From: Chara braunii
Taxonomy: Eukaryota; Streptophyta; Charophyceae; Charales; Characeae
Assembly (NCBI GenBank): GCA_003427395.1
Contig: BFEA01000183.1
Span: forward strand, 1,404,055-1,452,904
Length of the DNA: 48,850 nt
Direction: 5' to 3'
Position numbers and translations under genes: made by a program
The notes under the pieces: model-generated
Told to the model about the DNA's origin: nothing
The model's database searches: none
What the model saw: the letters and a program-made list of their open reading frames with translations, nothing else
Part shown: piece after piece, positions 10,691 to 21,568 of the stretch
How positions within the stretch are numbered: the first letter of the stretch is position 1
How the letters are laid out: the number at the start of each line of letters is the position of its first letter

Positions 10691-13135
10691 CACATCAAGG
10701 CACCCACATGCGACGGACTTCCAATCCATCTTTGTACCGGTCTTAGCCCATTCTGCCTCTTTAGGGATTAAGGTCCCTAGTCGTACACTGGCCACCATCT
10801 TTCTAGATAAACGCACTTGTAGCTCATCCCTGAGCGTTGGCGCCGAAGCCAGAACGTCCTTTAAGTTCAAAAGGTGATTATGACCCTCAAGGATTCTATC
10901 CATTATCTCCTCCACGTCAAACCCTTCCTCCACTCGAACAACATACTTATTTTTCTTTACTTCTGAGGACTTGTCCGTATCGGGCTTGGCGCCTCTCTTT
11001 TTGACCCTTTGTTCAGCCTTCTCGTCCTCTTCTTTCCTCAATCTGTCGTCTTCATCCTCCTCTTCCTCACGGACATCTACAACCTCTTTCTCCCCACTAG
11101 GCTCAGGAACATCCTTTGCTGGCTCCTCGAGGCTCACCGCCCCCTTGGCCCTTGTCCTGACAGCATGCAGTACTCTCCCTGACCTGGAGGGTGACCTATA
11201 AGTCATGCCGGACCGAGGCGTCGGCCCTGAAAACGTAACTCCTGGTAAATTTCCAGACCCACCTTGCGACCCAGGACCCATATCGTAGAGGTACACCAGT
11301 GACTCCTTACCTCTCCACTCTTTAACCTCTTCACACATATCGGCCAATTTTTGTTGGTACCTCCCGACTTTAGCCACTAAATCCTCCATCCTTTCCATTG
11401 TTTGTCGGGCCTCCCTCCAGCAATCTTCCCCTACCTTCGCGTGTCGTAGCTCATTCCAACAATCCTCCTCTATCTCATCATCAGATTCCACTATGATTGG
11501 CTCTTCCTTGATGGCGCCGAGTCTCCTCCCCTGCTCCATTTCCTCACTCTCTCCTACTTCCACCGTGATGTCGTAGCGAACCTCCTTCTCTTGCCAAATC
11601 TGGAAAATGGCCAGAGGAGTGGGTGGCGCGCCGGCCTCGGCCCTTCGTAGGGCTTCCTTCCTTGTACCGCCAGGGGTCTTTGGGTCAAGGTAGTACCCAA
11701 ATTTGTCGTACATATCCCCATCATAGTTGGTACTGATTAAACCTTCATCCTCATCGTTCCTCCGGACGTGGCAGAACTTGATGGTGTGACCTTTCTGTCC
11801 GCAATGCCAGCAAATGACATTCCTCCAATCCATTCTTCCTCTGCCAAAGCCTCTTCCACCTTCTTGACTACCCTGACTTCCTTACGCATTCCAGGCCCCA
11901 TTACCTCCTCCTGTGGAACTATCACCACCATTTCCCCTTCCATTTCCTCCGCGGCCACCATTTCCTCGCCCCCGGCCCCATCCTTGATTTTGTCCACGCC
12001 CACCACCTTGGTTTCCTTGCGATCCTTGTGGGGCCGACTGTTGAGGTTGGCTTGGCTGCGGGTTCGGGTGGCTTACCTGTTGAGACTGGGGCCCTGGACA
12101 CCCGCAGAAAGCCGTGCTCAATGACGCTCTTGCGCATGATCCATGCGGCCCACTCACCGGCTATGGCACGTATGAGCAGTGCGCAGGCCAAGGACTGGGA
12201 GGTCCATAACCCGGTCACGGCCCATAGGGTGCTGGCGCGACCTGACTGGGCGACTCAGGGGGTTGCAGTGTTGTCGCTTGTGGGACCAACCCCTTCCTGA
12301 GCCTTTCCCCCCTTGAGTCAAAATTTTCGCCTTTCTCTGAGCCTTTGTTAGCTTCAGATGTTCAGGTTCCTCTTCCTCTTCTTCTTCCTCCTCTTGCACC
12401 ACCGCCTTCTTCGCTTTTCTCTGGGTCTGTGGTGTCGCCATAGCCTTTCTTGTTGCCTTTGCCTCTTTCGCCGCATCGAGTTGGGCAACCGCATCCTCTA
12501 CCATTTTCTTAAAATCTCGTCCGTCACTCGTCGTGACATCCAGCCTGACACATTTGGAAGATGTCCACTTGGTCCAACTCTCCTTCTATCACGCCTTCTT
12601 TTATGGCAGCCCAAGTCAACTTCTTCCCTGGCGCACCCTTCTTGGTCAGCGCAGAGGCCTCCCAATTCTTGAAGTGCCCCAGGAAGGTGGCACACTCTTC
12701 TTCTTCAGCCATCCCTGTGACTTTTCTTACCATTTTTTCGAATGCCGTTGCGAAATCCCCCACCGTGGAGAACTCATCTCGCTGCAACATTTATAGGTCC
12801 GCCTTTGTTAGCAGACTATCTCCTAGCTTGAAACGCCTTTGCATCTCTCCTTTGAACTTGGTTCAATCTCCCCCTGCTCCAACAACCACCTTCATAATTT
12901 CTGGCCGGATTTCCCACCAGACATATCTGAGTAGTAACTTGAACTTATCTTCATCTGACGCCTCGCCTGTAATCTGTTGTAATAATTCCAGTCATTTAGA
13001 CACCCTTTCCCCTTCAAACAGGAAGATGTCGACTTTCGACACTTGTAGTCGTGCCAACTCCCTTTTCTCAATAGCTTTAACGAAATCTTCCGGCGTAGCA
13101 GTCGGGCCTCGCTCGATTTCATCTGCGTCCGGCAT
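10655..13135 (-). pseudogene. gag1 of element A with CCHC zinc knuckle
   Basis: Starts at ATG 13133-13135 (MPDADEIERG), which aligns with the start of element B's gag1. A capsid-like segment includes EFSTVGDFATAFEKM and FLGHFKNWEASALTKKGAPG. A Gly/Arg/Gln-rich stretch follows (about 12160-11880), then the knuckle CWHCGQKGHTIKFC at 11771-11812 (CX2CX4HX4C), then a 390-residue acidic, Lys/Glu-rich region (to 10655). Breaks: TGA near 12993, TGA near 12868, TAA near 12793 and frameshifts near 12520 and 12150. The first two stops are matched by stops at the same aligned residues in element B. Role: virus-like particle structural protein and RNA packaging. Confidence 0.75.
11771..11812 (-). other. 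CCHC zinc knuckle of gag1, element A
   Basis: CWHCGQKGHTIKFC, exact CX2CX4HX4C spacing, upstream of protease as expected for the nucleocapsid part of Gag. Confidence 0.85.
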
Positions 13136-13452
13136 CTTTATCTCTTTTTGCTAACCAACATGTTAGGAAAAAAGATAGCCCACCAGACAGCTAGTCAAGT
13201 TCCAGGGGACTTGTCCTAAGTCCTATCTAGTCGTTCCACCTCTAGATTCGACTAGCTACTCTATTATTAGTTATCCAACGCCTCAGATACAACCTTCAGA
13301 CGTACTTCTAATCACTTAGTCTTATTATTATCTCATGCACAATCCTCTTATATAAGACAATCCAAACCATAAGTTTTTGTCGTTTTGCCTAGATCATCAG
13401 CATGCACTTAACCTGGGTTCGTTCTCTTAAGGACCCCGGTAGGCAACCGAGC
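13136..13452 (-). other. Element A 5' leader between PBS and gag1
   Basis: About 317 bases with no coding signal. The part nearest the PBS (plus 13430-13452, GGACCCCGGTAGGCAACCGA) is almost the same in element B (46909-46930). Confidence 0.5.
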
Positions 13453-13470
13453 TCCCCGGCAACGGCGCCA
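13453..13470 (-). other. Primer-binding site for tRNA-Asp, element A
   Basis: Plus strand reads TCCCCGGCAACGGCGCCA, identical to the 3' end of plant tRNA-Asp (GUC) including CCA, as I recall it. On the minus strand it is the primer complement. Two bases (CC) separate it from the LTR edge TGTCGAGC at 13473. This fixes the element orientation and the inner LTR edge. Confidence 0.85.
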
Positions 13471-13859
13471 CCTGTCGAGCGCATCGGTCCCGCACGGAGA
13501 CCCTCCCGGCCGCGTCAAGCAGGAATATGCAGGACTTGTCGCGGAGAGTGTTTGCCGCTCCGGCCGAGTGCACCAGCCGTACCTCTTGAGAGCCCCTACG
13601 ACAGGACAGGGTCACGCGAGGCACCGCTTACCTCCACCTGCGGGAGCTGTCAGCATCCCTTAGGTGGGCGTATCCCTGCCGAGCTACTGAACTACATGCG
13701 AAGGTTTTTCGTATGCAATTGCAGAGGTGGCTCAACCGAGGGCGTTTCTCGTTCGCTGTAGCATAGGGGGTACGCGCGGTCGAACGCCCAAAATCGAACC
13801 CGCGCGCGAATCGACGTTCTTGGGGGCTGACGTCCCAAACGCGACCCGACGTCGGTCGA

Positions 13860-13965
13860 CTAGGACGCATCCACGCGTTACACCACAACATTCACATCTA
13901 CCCACACGCAACACATGGAAACACACAAAACAAACACCACAAACAACACCACAACACAACAGCAC
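13860..13965. repeat. AC-rich low-complexity stretch
   Basis: Runs of CAACA/ACACAA-type sequence with no coding signal, at the start of a roughly 1.5 kb block (about 13800-15350) that the B LTR lacks. Confidence 0.5.
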
Positions 13966-14164
13966 TCCTAGTCCCTTCAGTATCCGACCCATAACTTTAT
14001 GTCGTGAGACTCGGATAGCACGCTGGACTTTCGTATAAGAGTCGTGCGAGCGCATGGCCTCCTCATATCGACCAGCCATGCGGGCATACGCAAGCATTCG
14101 CGCTGATGGGGTACCACGTAGTACTCGTAGTCGGGCGGCCCTTGATATTCTCAAGGGTCGTGTT

Positions 14165-14180
14165 CGACACTCAAGTGTCG
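14165..14180. repeat. Hairpin copy 1 (CGACACT-CA-AGTGTCG)
   Basis: Perfect 7-bp stem. The partner copy at 14791-14806 reads CGACGCTCAGGCGTCG: an A-T pair has become G-C on both sides. Confidence 0.6.
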
Positions 14181-14392
14181 GCTGACAAGTGCGTTGAGGG
14201 GTTACCTTCTTGGCGCTAGACAACCGCCATGCGTGGTTGAAGACCACGCCCTCTTCTGCACCCTGTGCAGAGGGGTTGAGTAGACAGCTTCAGGGCTGTC
14301 GTGGTAGCCAAAACTCAAGGGGTTTGACTTTGACGGCTGCCACAGACTACAACGTCCAACTATGAAAACTCAAAGGAGGAAACAACTACCAA

Positions 14393-14401
14393 TATAAAAG
14401 G
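14393..14401 (+). promoter_or_regulatory. Isolated plus-strand TATA-like box
   Basis: ATATAAAAGG on the plus strand, antisense to the element, followed by pyrimidine-rich sequence. Only the box itself is seen; no ORF of note follows. Confidence 0.2.
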
Positions 14402-14790
14402 ACGGTCACCCCCGTTCCTCTCTCTATCTGGTCCATCGTCTGATAGCTGTTTCAGATAGAAGGTGTAGGCCAACACGAAAGATGCGTGCGGATGATGCTC
14501 TAAGATCAGACCCATAGGCCGACTGGGACTGATACCTCGCCCACGCGTCGTTTCGAGCTACCGAAACTCGGGTCTACAGGCCATAACGCTCTTTTGTCCT
14601 TTCCGCTCGACCCATAACTTTTAGGTGCGGAAATCGGTAAGTGTTGCGCGCGTGGTTTAGTATAAAGCCACGCGGACCTAGGACCTACGCATACAGACTA
14701 GCAATGCAGTCCTACGCACGCGGTCCTGATGACGACGCTTTATGTGGTGCCCATATCCGAGTGGCCTCATTCGAGCTATGGGATCGCTTT

Positions 14791-14806
14791 CGACGCTCAG
14801 GCGTCG
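14791..14806. repeat. Hairpin copy 2 (CGACGC-TCAG-GCGTCG)
   Basis: A 6-bp stem at the equivalent place in the second tandem unit, with a compensatory change relative to 14165-14180. Confidence 0.6.
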
Positions 14807-14959
14807 GCTGAGGTGCGCGTTAAGGGGGGGGTAACCCTTTAGCAAGCGTAAAACCGTCCTGAGGGCCTTACCATCTTCAACACCCTGAGGTGTCCCAAGG
14901 GGTGCGGGGTAAGATGGTCCCTAGGGCAGGAAGGGATTCAGAGCGGTGGTGAGTTGTCT

Positions 14960-15735
14960 CGCGCATCACCAGCGGCACGCTAATCCTTCCGCCCGAAACT
15001 TTATCGTTCTACCAAAAATAATTTAAAACAAGAAAAAAGAAAGGGAGTACTTGATGTTGACAGGGAAAGCATGGATGCCCTGCCGGACCGAGTTGTTGGG
15101 GGACAGCCCCTCATCCTTGCGGCGCTTCTGTCTCCCCGGGCAGTACGTAGATTAGCCCCGTGCGAGGGGTGATCTCTTCCGCGCTGAGCCTGGGACCTGG
15201 GGCGTCCTGGACAAGGACCTTGAATTCCAGGCCCGAGACTAACGTCCGACCAACTAACATCATTGAGTAAGGAAATACGTGGGCGTGCGGTCACATAGGT
15301 TACCCGAGCATACGCCTACTCTAACTATCACATTACCGGGTGGGAAAAGAACAATCTCACTCAAACAAAAGGTTGTGTGGTGGTTCACTCTCACGATAGT
15401 TATGTGGTTTGCCCATCTGAATCCAAACATAATAAGTCAATAAGATTCAATCGACATTCTTTCATACATACCTGCAATCATACACACAACATTAAAACAA
15501 CATCACACATGCTAAAGGGGTCAACTTTCCAACCTTCTGCAGCTCACACCCTGCCTTATGCATGCAAGCCCAACTATTTCCCCACCAATACTCAACAAAA
15601 ATTCTCAGTTTTTAAGAAATGACCATTTATAAAGAAACTGGGTGAAAACCCAAAGAAACACATAAATCCCGGCAAGGGCCAATGCCTTAGGTTGAGAGGC
15701 AGGAGAGATAGGGAGTTGAGTCGTAAACCGATGAA
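14960..15735. other. LTR segment without coding signal
   Basis: A-, C- and T-rich sequence containing only short chance ORFs. The part from about 15480 resembles, in composition and short shared words, 47480-47760 of the B LTR. Confidence 0.4.
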
Positions 15736-15766
15736 TCGGCAACCGACCTGTTATCAGTGATAACAG
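15735..15766. repeat. Twin hairpin, element A LTR
   Basis: TCGG-CAA-CCGA is followed at once by CTGTTATCAGTGATAACAG (15748-15766, 8-bp arms). The B LTR keeps both hairpins in the same order (47839-47874) with different loops. Confidence 0.6.
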
Positions 15767-16004
15767 AAGAGCGATCCTTTTGAAGGATCACGCTGATCAG
15801 ATCAAGCCTTCAAGCGAAATACGGAAACCTGCATCACAGTACAGGCCAAACGAACCACTATTATGTTTATGCCAAAGGGAAGATACTCCCCGAGCCGTGA
15901 CCTACCTCCTCTACTAGTACCAAGTCCATGAGCATCTCCCCTATCCAGAATGAATCTGCTAAGTAGCTCCTAGCTGAAAAATATTACAACTCCTCAAATT
16001 CTAC

Positions 16005-16117
16005 GAAATTTCGGCAGCGCTTCCCATAGGAAAAGTTCCTTTTCAAAATTTATACGAACAAAAAAAATGACTCACTCCTTCAGATGTGCAGAAATTTCGG
16101 CAGCGCTTCCCGTAGGA
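16005..16117. repeat. Direct repeat with TTTCGGCAGCG core
   Basis: GAAATTTCGGCAGCGCTTCC occurs at 16005 and again at 16091, each followed by C, A or G, then TAGGAA. The flanks also share a TTTATAC word. Confidence 0.6.
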
Positions 16118-16399
16118 ACAAGAGACGGTCAAGATTTATACAAACCTGAAAGACCAAAAGACAAAGCAAGCTATACTTGGGACTATCTTCTGACATTTGC
16201 TTGATGATTCAGAATTAGTGACAGCCCGCACGACCTCTAAATGAGAGTGTGGCTAGCCCTGAACCTAAGTCCTAGCAAGGTCAGTCCTATCTTTATCCCA
16301 AGTTTTCCCTCCCATCATCCATCTCGTCTACCTATGACTCCTGTACTTGGCGAGCATCTAGAGCAACTAGCCTATCGAAAAGACGCCCCAGAGTAACAA

Positions 16400-16835
16400 C
16401 AGTCGTATTTTTCATCACCACTTCATGACACCCTTCACCACTTCAGGATGCAGCCTGCCTAAACAGGTGGTTTTCAGGGTCTTTAGACCTTTCACCACTT
16501 CATGACTATTCAGGTTTGAAAATCTTGAATGGTCCTGAAGTGGTGAAAGCTCCGAAGACCCTGAAAACCACCTGTTTATGCATCCTCAAGTGGTGAAGGA
16601 TGGTTTTCGTGGTCTTTGGACCTTTCACCACTTCAGGACCATTCATGATTTTCAGACTACCCAAAACTTTCACTTGACCACTTCAGCACACCCTTCACCA
16701 CTTCAGGATGCAGCGTGCCTAAACAGGTGGGTCTTCAGACCTTTTACCACTTCAGAACCATTCAGGATGTTCAGACTGCCAAAAACTCTCACTTCAGAAT
16801 TTTCATTCCCGAATTTTCACCTACCCGATAACCAC
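16400..16835. repeat. CACTTCAG-rich repeat block
   Basis: TTCACCACTTCAGGATGCAG and its variants recur on both strands (for example near 16436, 16578 and 16695), with CTAAACAGGTGG nearby. No coding signal. Confidence 0.6.
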
Positions 16836-16989
16836 TTGTGAGCCCACAAGCATGCATAAACAAACATCTCTCACAATCTCCCATAAGCTTGACCCGAGTA
16901 GTTCGTTAGATCGCTCAACTCTTTTTCCCTTAGTAGACCTCCGGGCTTATGGCATATGATCAGACAATGCCCTAACTTAAGGGTATACT

Positions 16990-17660
16990 CGCGGTTAACG
17001 ACCACCTTAATGAAAGATTCTGAAGTGGTATGAAACCGCTGAAATGGCCTGAAGACATTTCAGGTCATTTCAGAAGTTGCGGGTGGTTTGCAGGACAACT
17101 TTTATGTGTTGTTGTTGTTGTTGTTGTTTTTCTGCATGTTTTTTAAGCCAGTTCAGATCATTTCAGGAATTTCATGTGGGGACCTGAAACCGCTGAAGTG
17201 GCTGAAGCTTCTGAATGGGTTTTCAGGTACCCCCATCCAAATGGTTGGATGGGGGTACCTGAAACCCTTTTCAGAAGCTTCAGCCACTTCAGGTTATTTC
17301 AGGAATTTCAGGTGGGGACCTGAAACCGCTGAAGTAGTCAAAACTTCTGAAAGGGGTTTCAGGTACCCCCAGCCAAATGGTTGGATGGGGTACCTGAAAC
17401 CCCTTTCAAAAGCTTCAGCCCCTTCAGGTCATTTAAGGAATTTCAGGTGAGGACCTGAAACCGCTGAAGTGGCTGAAGCTTCTGAAAGGGGTTTCAGGTA
17501 CCCCCATCCCACCATTTGCAATGGATCTGTAGGCAATATGAAAGTGGTGTATCAACCTGGAGTGGCTGAACTGCCTGAAGGCGGTTTCAGACAACCCCAT
17601 AGATAGATCCACACACAATCTGAAAGTGGTGTCGTAACCTAAAGTGGCTGAACTGCCTGG
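16990..17660. repeat. Palindromic tandem array
   Basis: Units built of CCTGAAACCGCTGAAGTGG and its reverse complement. The clearest unit has arms of about 50 bases (about 17190-17239 and 17246-17293) around a 6-base loop near 17240; another centres near 17378. ORFs here are by-products of the repeat. Confidence 0.8.
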
Positions 17661-17749
17661 AAAGGAGACCTGAAAATATATGCACCTGTTAACCATCTCT
17701 CTAAGGGTATGTCTAACCTGCCTAAGTAAACAAGTAGAGGTACGCAAAA

Positions 17750-18660
17750 CTCGACTGCCCTAACTTAAGGGTATGTCCAACACAGCATCCACTCTAGTCA
17801 TAGAACATATGACCAGACCGCCCTAACTTAAGGGTACGTCAGACTTCTGCTTAACTGACGACATGCAGCATAAGGCTAGGCTGCCCTAACTTAAGGGTAT
17901 GCCTAATCAGCTATAGACAAAGTTACGTAGGATATAGGATTAGGCTGACCCAACTTAGGGGTGTGCCTAACCTGCCTAAAACAAGTACGAACAACGAGTG
18001 GTCGGACCGCCCTAACTTAAGAGTACGTCCAACCTACATAATATCAACGACAAGAGCATATCACTAGGCCGCCCTAACTTAAGGGTACGCCTAGTTAGCT
18101 TAGACAGTTTAGGTACATAAGACAATATGACCAGGCCGCCCTAACTTAAGGGTACGCCTGATCTGCCTTAACAATCATAAACGACGTATGACTAAGCCGC
18201 CCTAACTTAAGGGTACGCTTAGCCTCCGCAACAACAGTATCAGAGGACAACCATTGATATACTTTCACAAACTTTATATTTTTCTCTCTTATTAGGCAGA
18301 TGATGAAACCTACCCAAATTAGGGAGACATCCAATCCTACCTTGTGCTTAGAAGGGAAAATAAAAGAAGATTTATACTAACTTTCAGCTCCTTCATATTA
18401 TCACGATCATAAGACTAAACCGCCCTAAGTTAAGGGTAGACAGCCTACCCGAATTACCTTTATTATATTCTTTATTTGTTTTTTTTTCTTCTTGTTCTAC
18501 CTGACTTACTGACTGGCTTTCCAAACTTAGGGTGCCCGGCCTGCCAGATAACATAGATTCATATAATATATATCAAAATTCTATACTTTGGTTAGTCTTT
18601 TTGTTCATGGTTTATGACTGAGTCACCCTAACTTAAGGGTACGCTCAGGCTTATGCCTTT
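17750..18660. repeat. Hairpin minisatellite, CCCTAACTTAAGGG core, about 62-bp period
   Basis: At least nine copies of GCCCTAACTTAAGGGTA, about 60-66 bases apart at first, then sparser, with an outlying copy near 16972. Outside the core the flanks pair, and the paired bases change together: TAGGC/GCCTA, TTAGGC/GCCTAA, GGAC/GTCC, ACTAGGC/GCCTAGT, CAGGC/GCCTG, CTAAGC/GCTTAG and CTGAG/CTCAG. Confidence 0.85.
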
Positions 18661-19183
18661 GTCCCCCATCGAAGTAAACACACAAAGAACTGGGTCTACG
18701 CAACTTAGAATATTCCCAGCTCTGTTTTCAGCAACCCACGAAAGAAACACCAGGATTCTGATTCCTCTCAACTTAGGGTGTCTATCCTCCTGTTAACAAA
18801 CCCCAGAAACAAGTAGCGACTGGTCCGCCCAACCCAGGATAGGCCCTGCCTTCCAAGATCATACAGTTAGCCCAACAACCATAAATAAAACACAGCGCTG
18901 AGCCCACATCAACTTAGAGGAGCTCAGCCTTGGGTTGACCCAGTCAAACGTATTCCCCCGGTTCATTCTGTCTGAATTTACTCAAGGGAAATGTCTGATT
19001 GCTCACATATAATAGTTGATTCCCCTTTCACAATGCATGTCCTGATATACATAAAAAGTAATATCCTCTCATAGTATTATTCAGATAACCCAAGGATAAC
19101 AGTTAGGGGAAGGGATCACACATGCTAGACGAAATTATACCTGAGTTTTCCCTGCCTCTTGAACCCCGCCTGGGTTCTGACAG

Positions 19184-19197
19184 AGCTCCCGCAATCG
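19184..19197. repeat. Conserved LTR block shared with element B
   Basis: AGCTCCCGCAATCG is identical to 25618-25631 in the B 3' LTR, and lies at the same point in the order of landmarks: just beyond the minisatellite array. Confidence 0.5.
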
Positions 19198-19199
19198 GT

Positions 19200-20800
19200 G
19201 GGTGGACCTCCCACAAGGTCTTGGTGCGGACCTACGGGTTGAAATCCCGCCTGCCGCCTTCCTCTCGGAGCCTCAGACTAAACTTAGAGTAAAAAGGATA
19301 GACGTAGAGAGGTCAGACTCTCAAGATCCAAGGGAGGTGCACTCAGTCTCACGGGAGAGGGTCTGGATACCTTCAATCTCCAGAGGGTCCCGCAATGATG
19401 GCCAGGAAAACGCAGCAGAAACCAATTAGAACCACGGCCGAAATGCGATGCACAAAACCCCAGACTGATCTCCAATTCACAGCAGTGGCCCCCGTGCTGG
19501 ACCTGCTTACCCCTTTACGAATCTACAACTGTACGCAGTTGGTGCACAACGAGGTGCACCGCTGTGCCCAGCAGCCGGAAACCCAACGGAGTACGGATGT
19601 ACAACAAGGTGGCGCTGCGGTAGCTCAACAAGGGCACAACAGCGCAGAGACTGTGTGTTGTGGTAGCTTGTCCCAGCAGCAGCAGCAACCCATTCACTGC
19701 GACAGCAACCCATCGACACACAACAACTGTTGTACCCAGCGGGCGCCGCTGCGGCTGTCCGTAATAACAACAATCCTGCTGAGAAAGCCGTAATTCTAAA
19801 GTCACGATCAACCGCCCGAAACTGCTAACAGTAATTCAACCGTGGCGAATTGATGGTAAGTAGCAACCTTACCTTCACACTTCGTGACTCCTCTCAACAA
19901 CCGCCCTCTTACTCTACTCAGTATGCAAATCAGACGCGGCAACCCACTTAAACCGCGCGAGCAGCAACTATGCAAAAACTCGATTATGTGGCGGCACAAG
20001 TGCTCAACATCAGCGTCACAACGCTATATCGATTAATACACAGTGGCGTACCTCCAACGGTGTACTCAACATACTGCCCAATAATGCACTCAGTATGCTC
20101 AGTACTGCTCAGTGAAAACCCACATCATGCTTCAGCACATGCCCCTTCTCTCTTTGGTCAGGTTGCCGCTACGCAACCCTCAAGAACTGTGTCTGAACAG
20201 CGCACAACCCCCTTTGGGTTCTATTCAAAACGCAGGCAAAGTGCAATATTGACCAGCAATTGGCAGTATGTAATGTGCAGCGCGACACTTAACCACCAAC
20301 TAGATACAACAATTGTGTGGTAAGTTTACAATGAAAGTACTGCGTCTGTATACTTCGAGGTACCCAACAAGCAGGTAGCTCGTATACTGTTGGGAACATA
20401 GTAGCCGTTGTACCCAACGGGCGCCAGCTGTACTCAGCGTAGTTCAGTCGCAATAGTTTCATTGGCATCAAAGTTCCTCATTAGCAGCAGCGTGTTGTGC
20501 AATAATGCTCAGAGAGAACGTACTGACGTCGAGCTGTGGACCTCAGTTGTTGGCTGCTTGAAGCCGTAGCAGCAGTAATGGGTGTCCGGTAGCCACACAG
20601 ACCCACAGTCCCGCAACTATGGTTACAGTCTGTCGCCACAGCAATTAAGCGTCGTTCGAGCAAGCAATCACACCAACCATTTGCCCGATTGGCTTGCGAC
20701 AGTATGCTCACCCGCCAACCACAAAATTCCCGCTTGAAGTTGGTCAGCACACAGTTTGGCACCATAACTTGACTTTCAGTTCATCCGCCTCACCAGTTCC
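19200..20800. other. LTR segment with hairpins, no credible gene
   Basis: Contains GGTGCAC/GTGCACC (19541-19560), a CAG-rich run near 19675-19690, and a repeated word TACCCAACGGGCGCC (20411-20425; with one change at 19733-19747). Several GTAAGT sites occur but no exon chain could be built. Confidence 0.4.
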
Positions 20801-20995
20801 AGCCGTCAGGTAAGTGCTCTTCATCTTCTTTCCTGTCGGTATCATCCTAGTCGCCTTCTTTGTTGTTCTTACCTCCTGCGTACAAATGCACTTGGTCGTC
20901 AGTCCGACCAAGTTCAGAACTTGGCTTGCCGGGGGGGGACACTTCGAGGCAAAAACTCTCGTAGCCACAGGGTGTGTTCGCTTCTCCCTTCTACT

Positions 20996-21060
20996 CCCTT
21001 CGTCTCTCTCTCTCTCTCTCTGTCCCTCTCTCCTTCTCGGTCTCTCTCTCCTTCTCTGTG
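20996..21060. repeat. (CT)n low-complexity tract
   Basis: Nearly pure CTCTCT with short interruptions. Confidence 0.85.
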
Positions 21061-21568
21061 GCCTGGTCCCATGAACTACTCGTATGCGCAGTGACACCGA
21101 TGAAACTCGACGTAGATCAGCTACAAAAGGGAAACGAGATGGCACTCTAGACTGGCACGACCCGCACCACTACGGTGACTTCGATGGTGATTGAACGAGT
21201 TTCGCCATGGCAGGCATGTAAGTCTACTTACTTTTCTTCTAATCTCTTTTCCCCGCACGCTGGACTCGCACTACCTCCGTCGAACGATGAGCAACATCGG
21301 ATGAATCTCCCACTCAAACATGGAATGCTTACCCATTATCCGATCCGTATGCGCGATCAACCTACCATTACTCAACTTTCCACCGTTTTGTACTCATGGT
21401 CTCTCCGAAGCGAGTACCTCTCTCTCTCTCATCCCACGTACGTAAGCGTACCTGATCCTCCACAACGAATACCTGCCATGAGGGAAAAGGTAAGTTCCCT
21501 CTCCCCTCCTCAAAGATTCTGTTTCGATTTCCCTTCCCTATTGCTCCCTCACCTCGTCACCAGCGTAC

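Larger units (their letters stand above)
14000..14950. repeat. Diverged tandem duplication with paired hairpins
   Basis: The block around 14020-14330 is repeated about 626 bases on at 14640-14940. Each copy has a CGAC...GTCG hairpin (14165-14180 and 14791-14806), a GGGGTTACC-type run, and a second larger stem (CTGCAC/GTGCAG near 14256; ACCATCTT/AAGATGGT near 14868-14920). Sequence differs between copies but pairing is kept. Confidence 0.5.

Noticed and set aside
17088-17747. ORFs of 104-120 codons in the palindromic array
   Set aside because: Periodic translations of the repeat with no independent support.
16400-18660. CRISPR array
   Set aside because: Repeats are palindromic minisatellites with variable spacing in a eukaryotic LTR, and no cas genes are present.
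19193-19193. Outer end of the A 5' LTR at ...CTCCCGCA
   Set aside because: It would leave 19194-23255, which matches the 3' LTR outer end, unexplained. CCGACA at 23255 beside the nesting junction fits better.
19215-19250. tRNA T-arm-like sequence (CGGGTTGAAATCCCG)
   Set aside because: No acceptor, D or anticodon arms could be placed around it.
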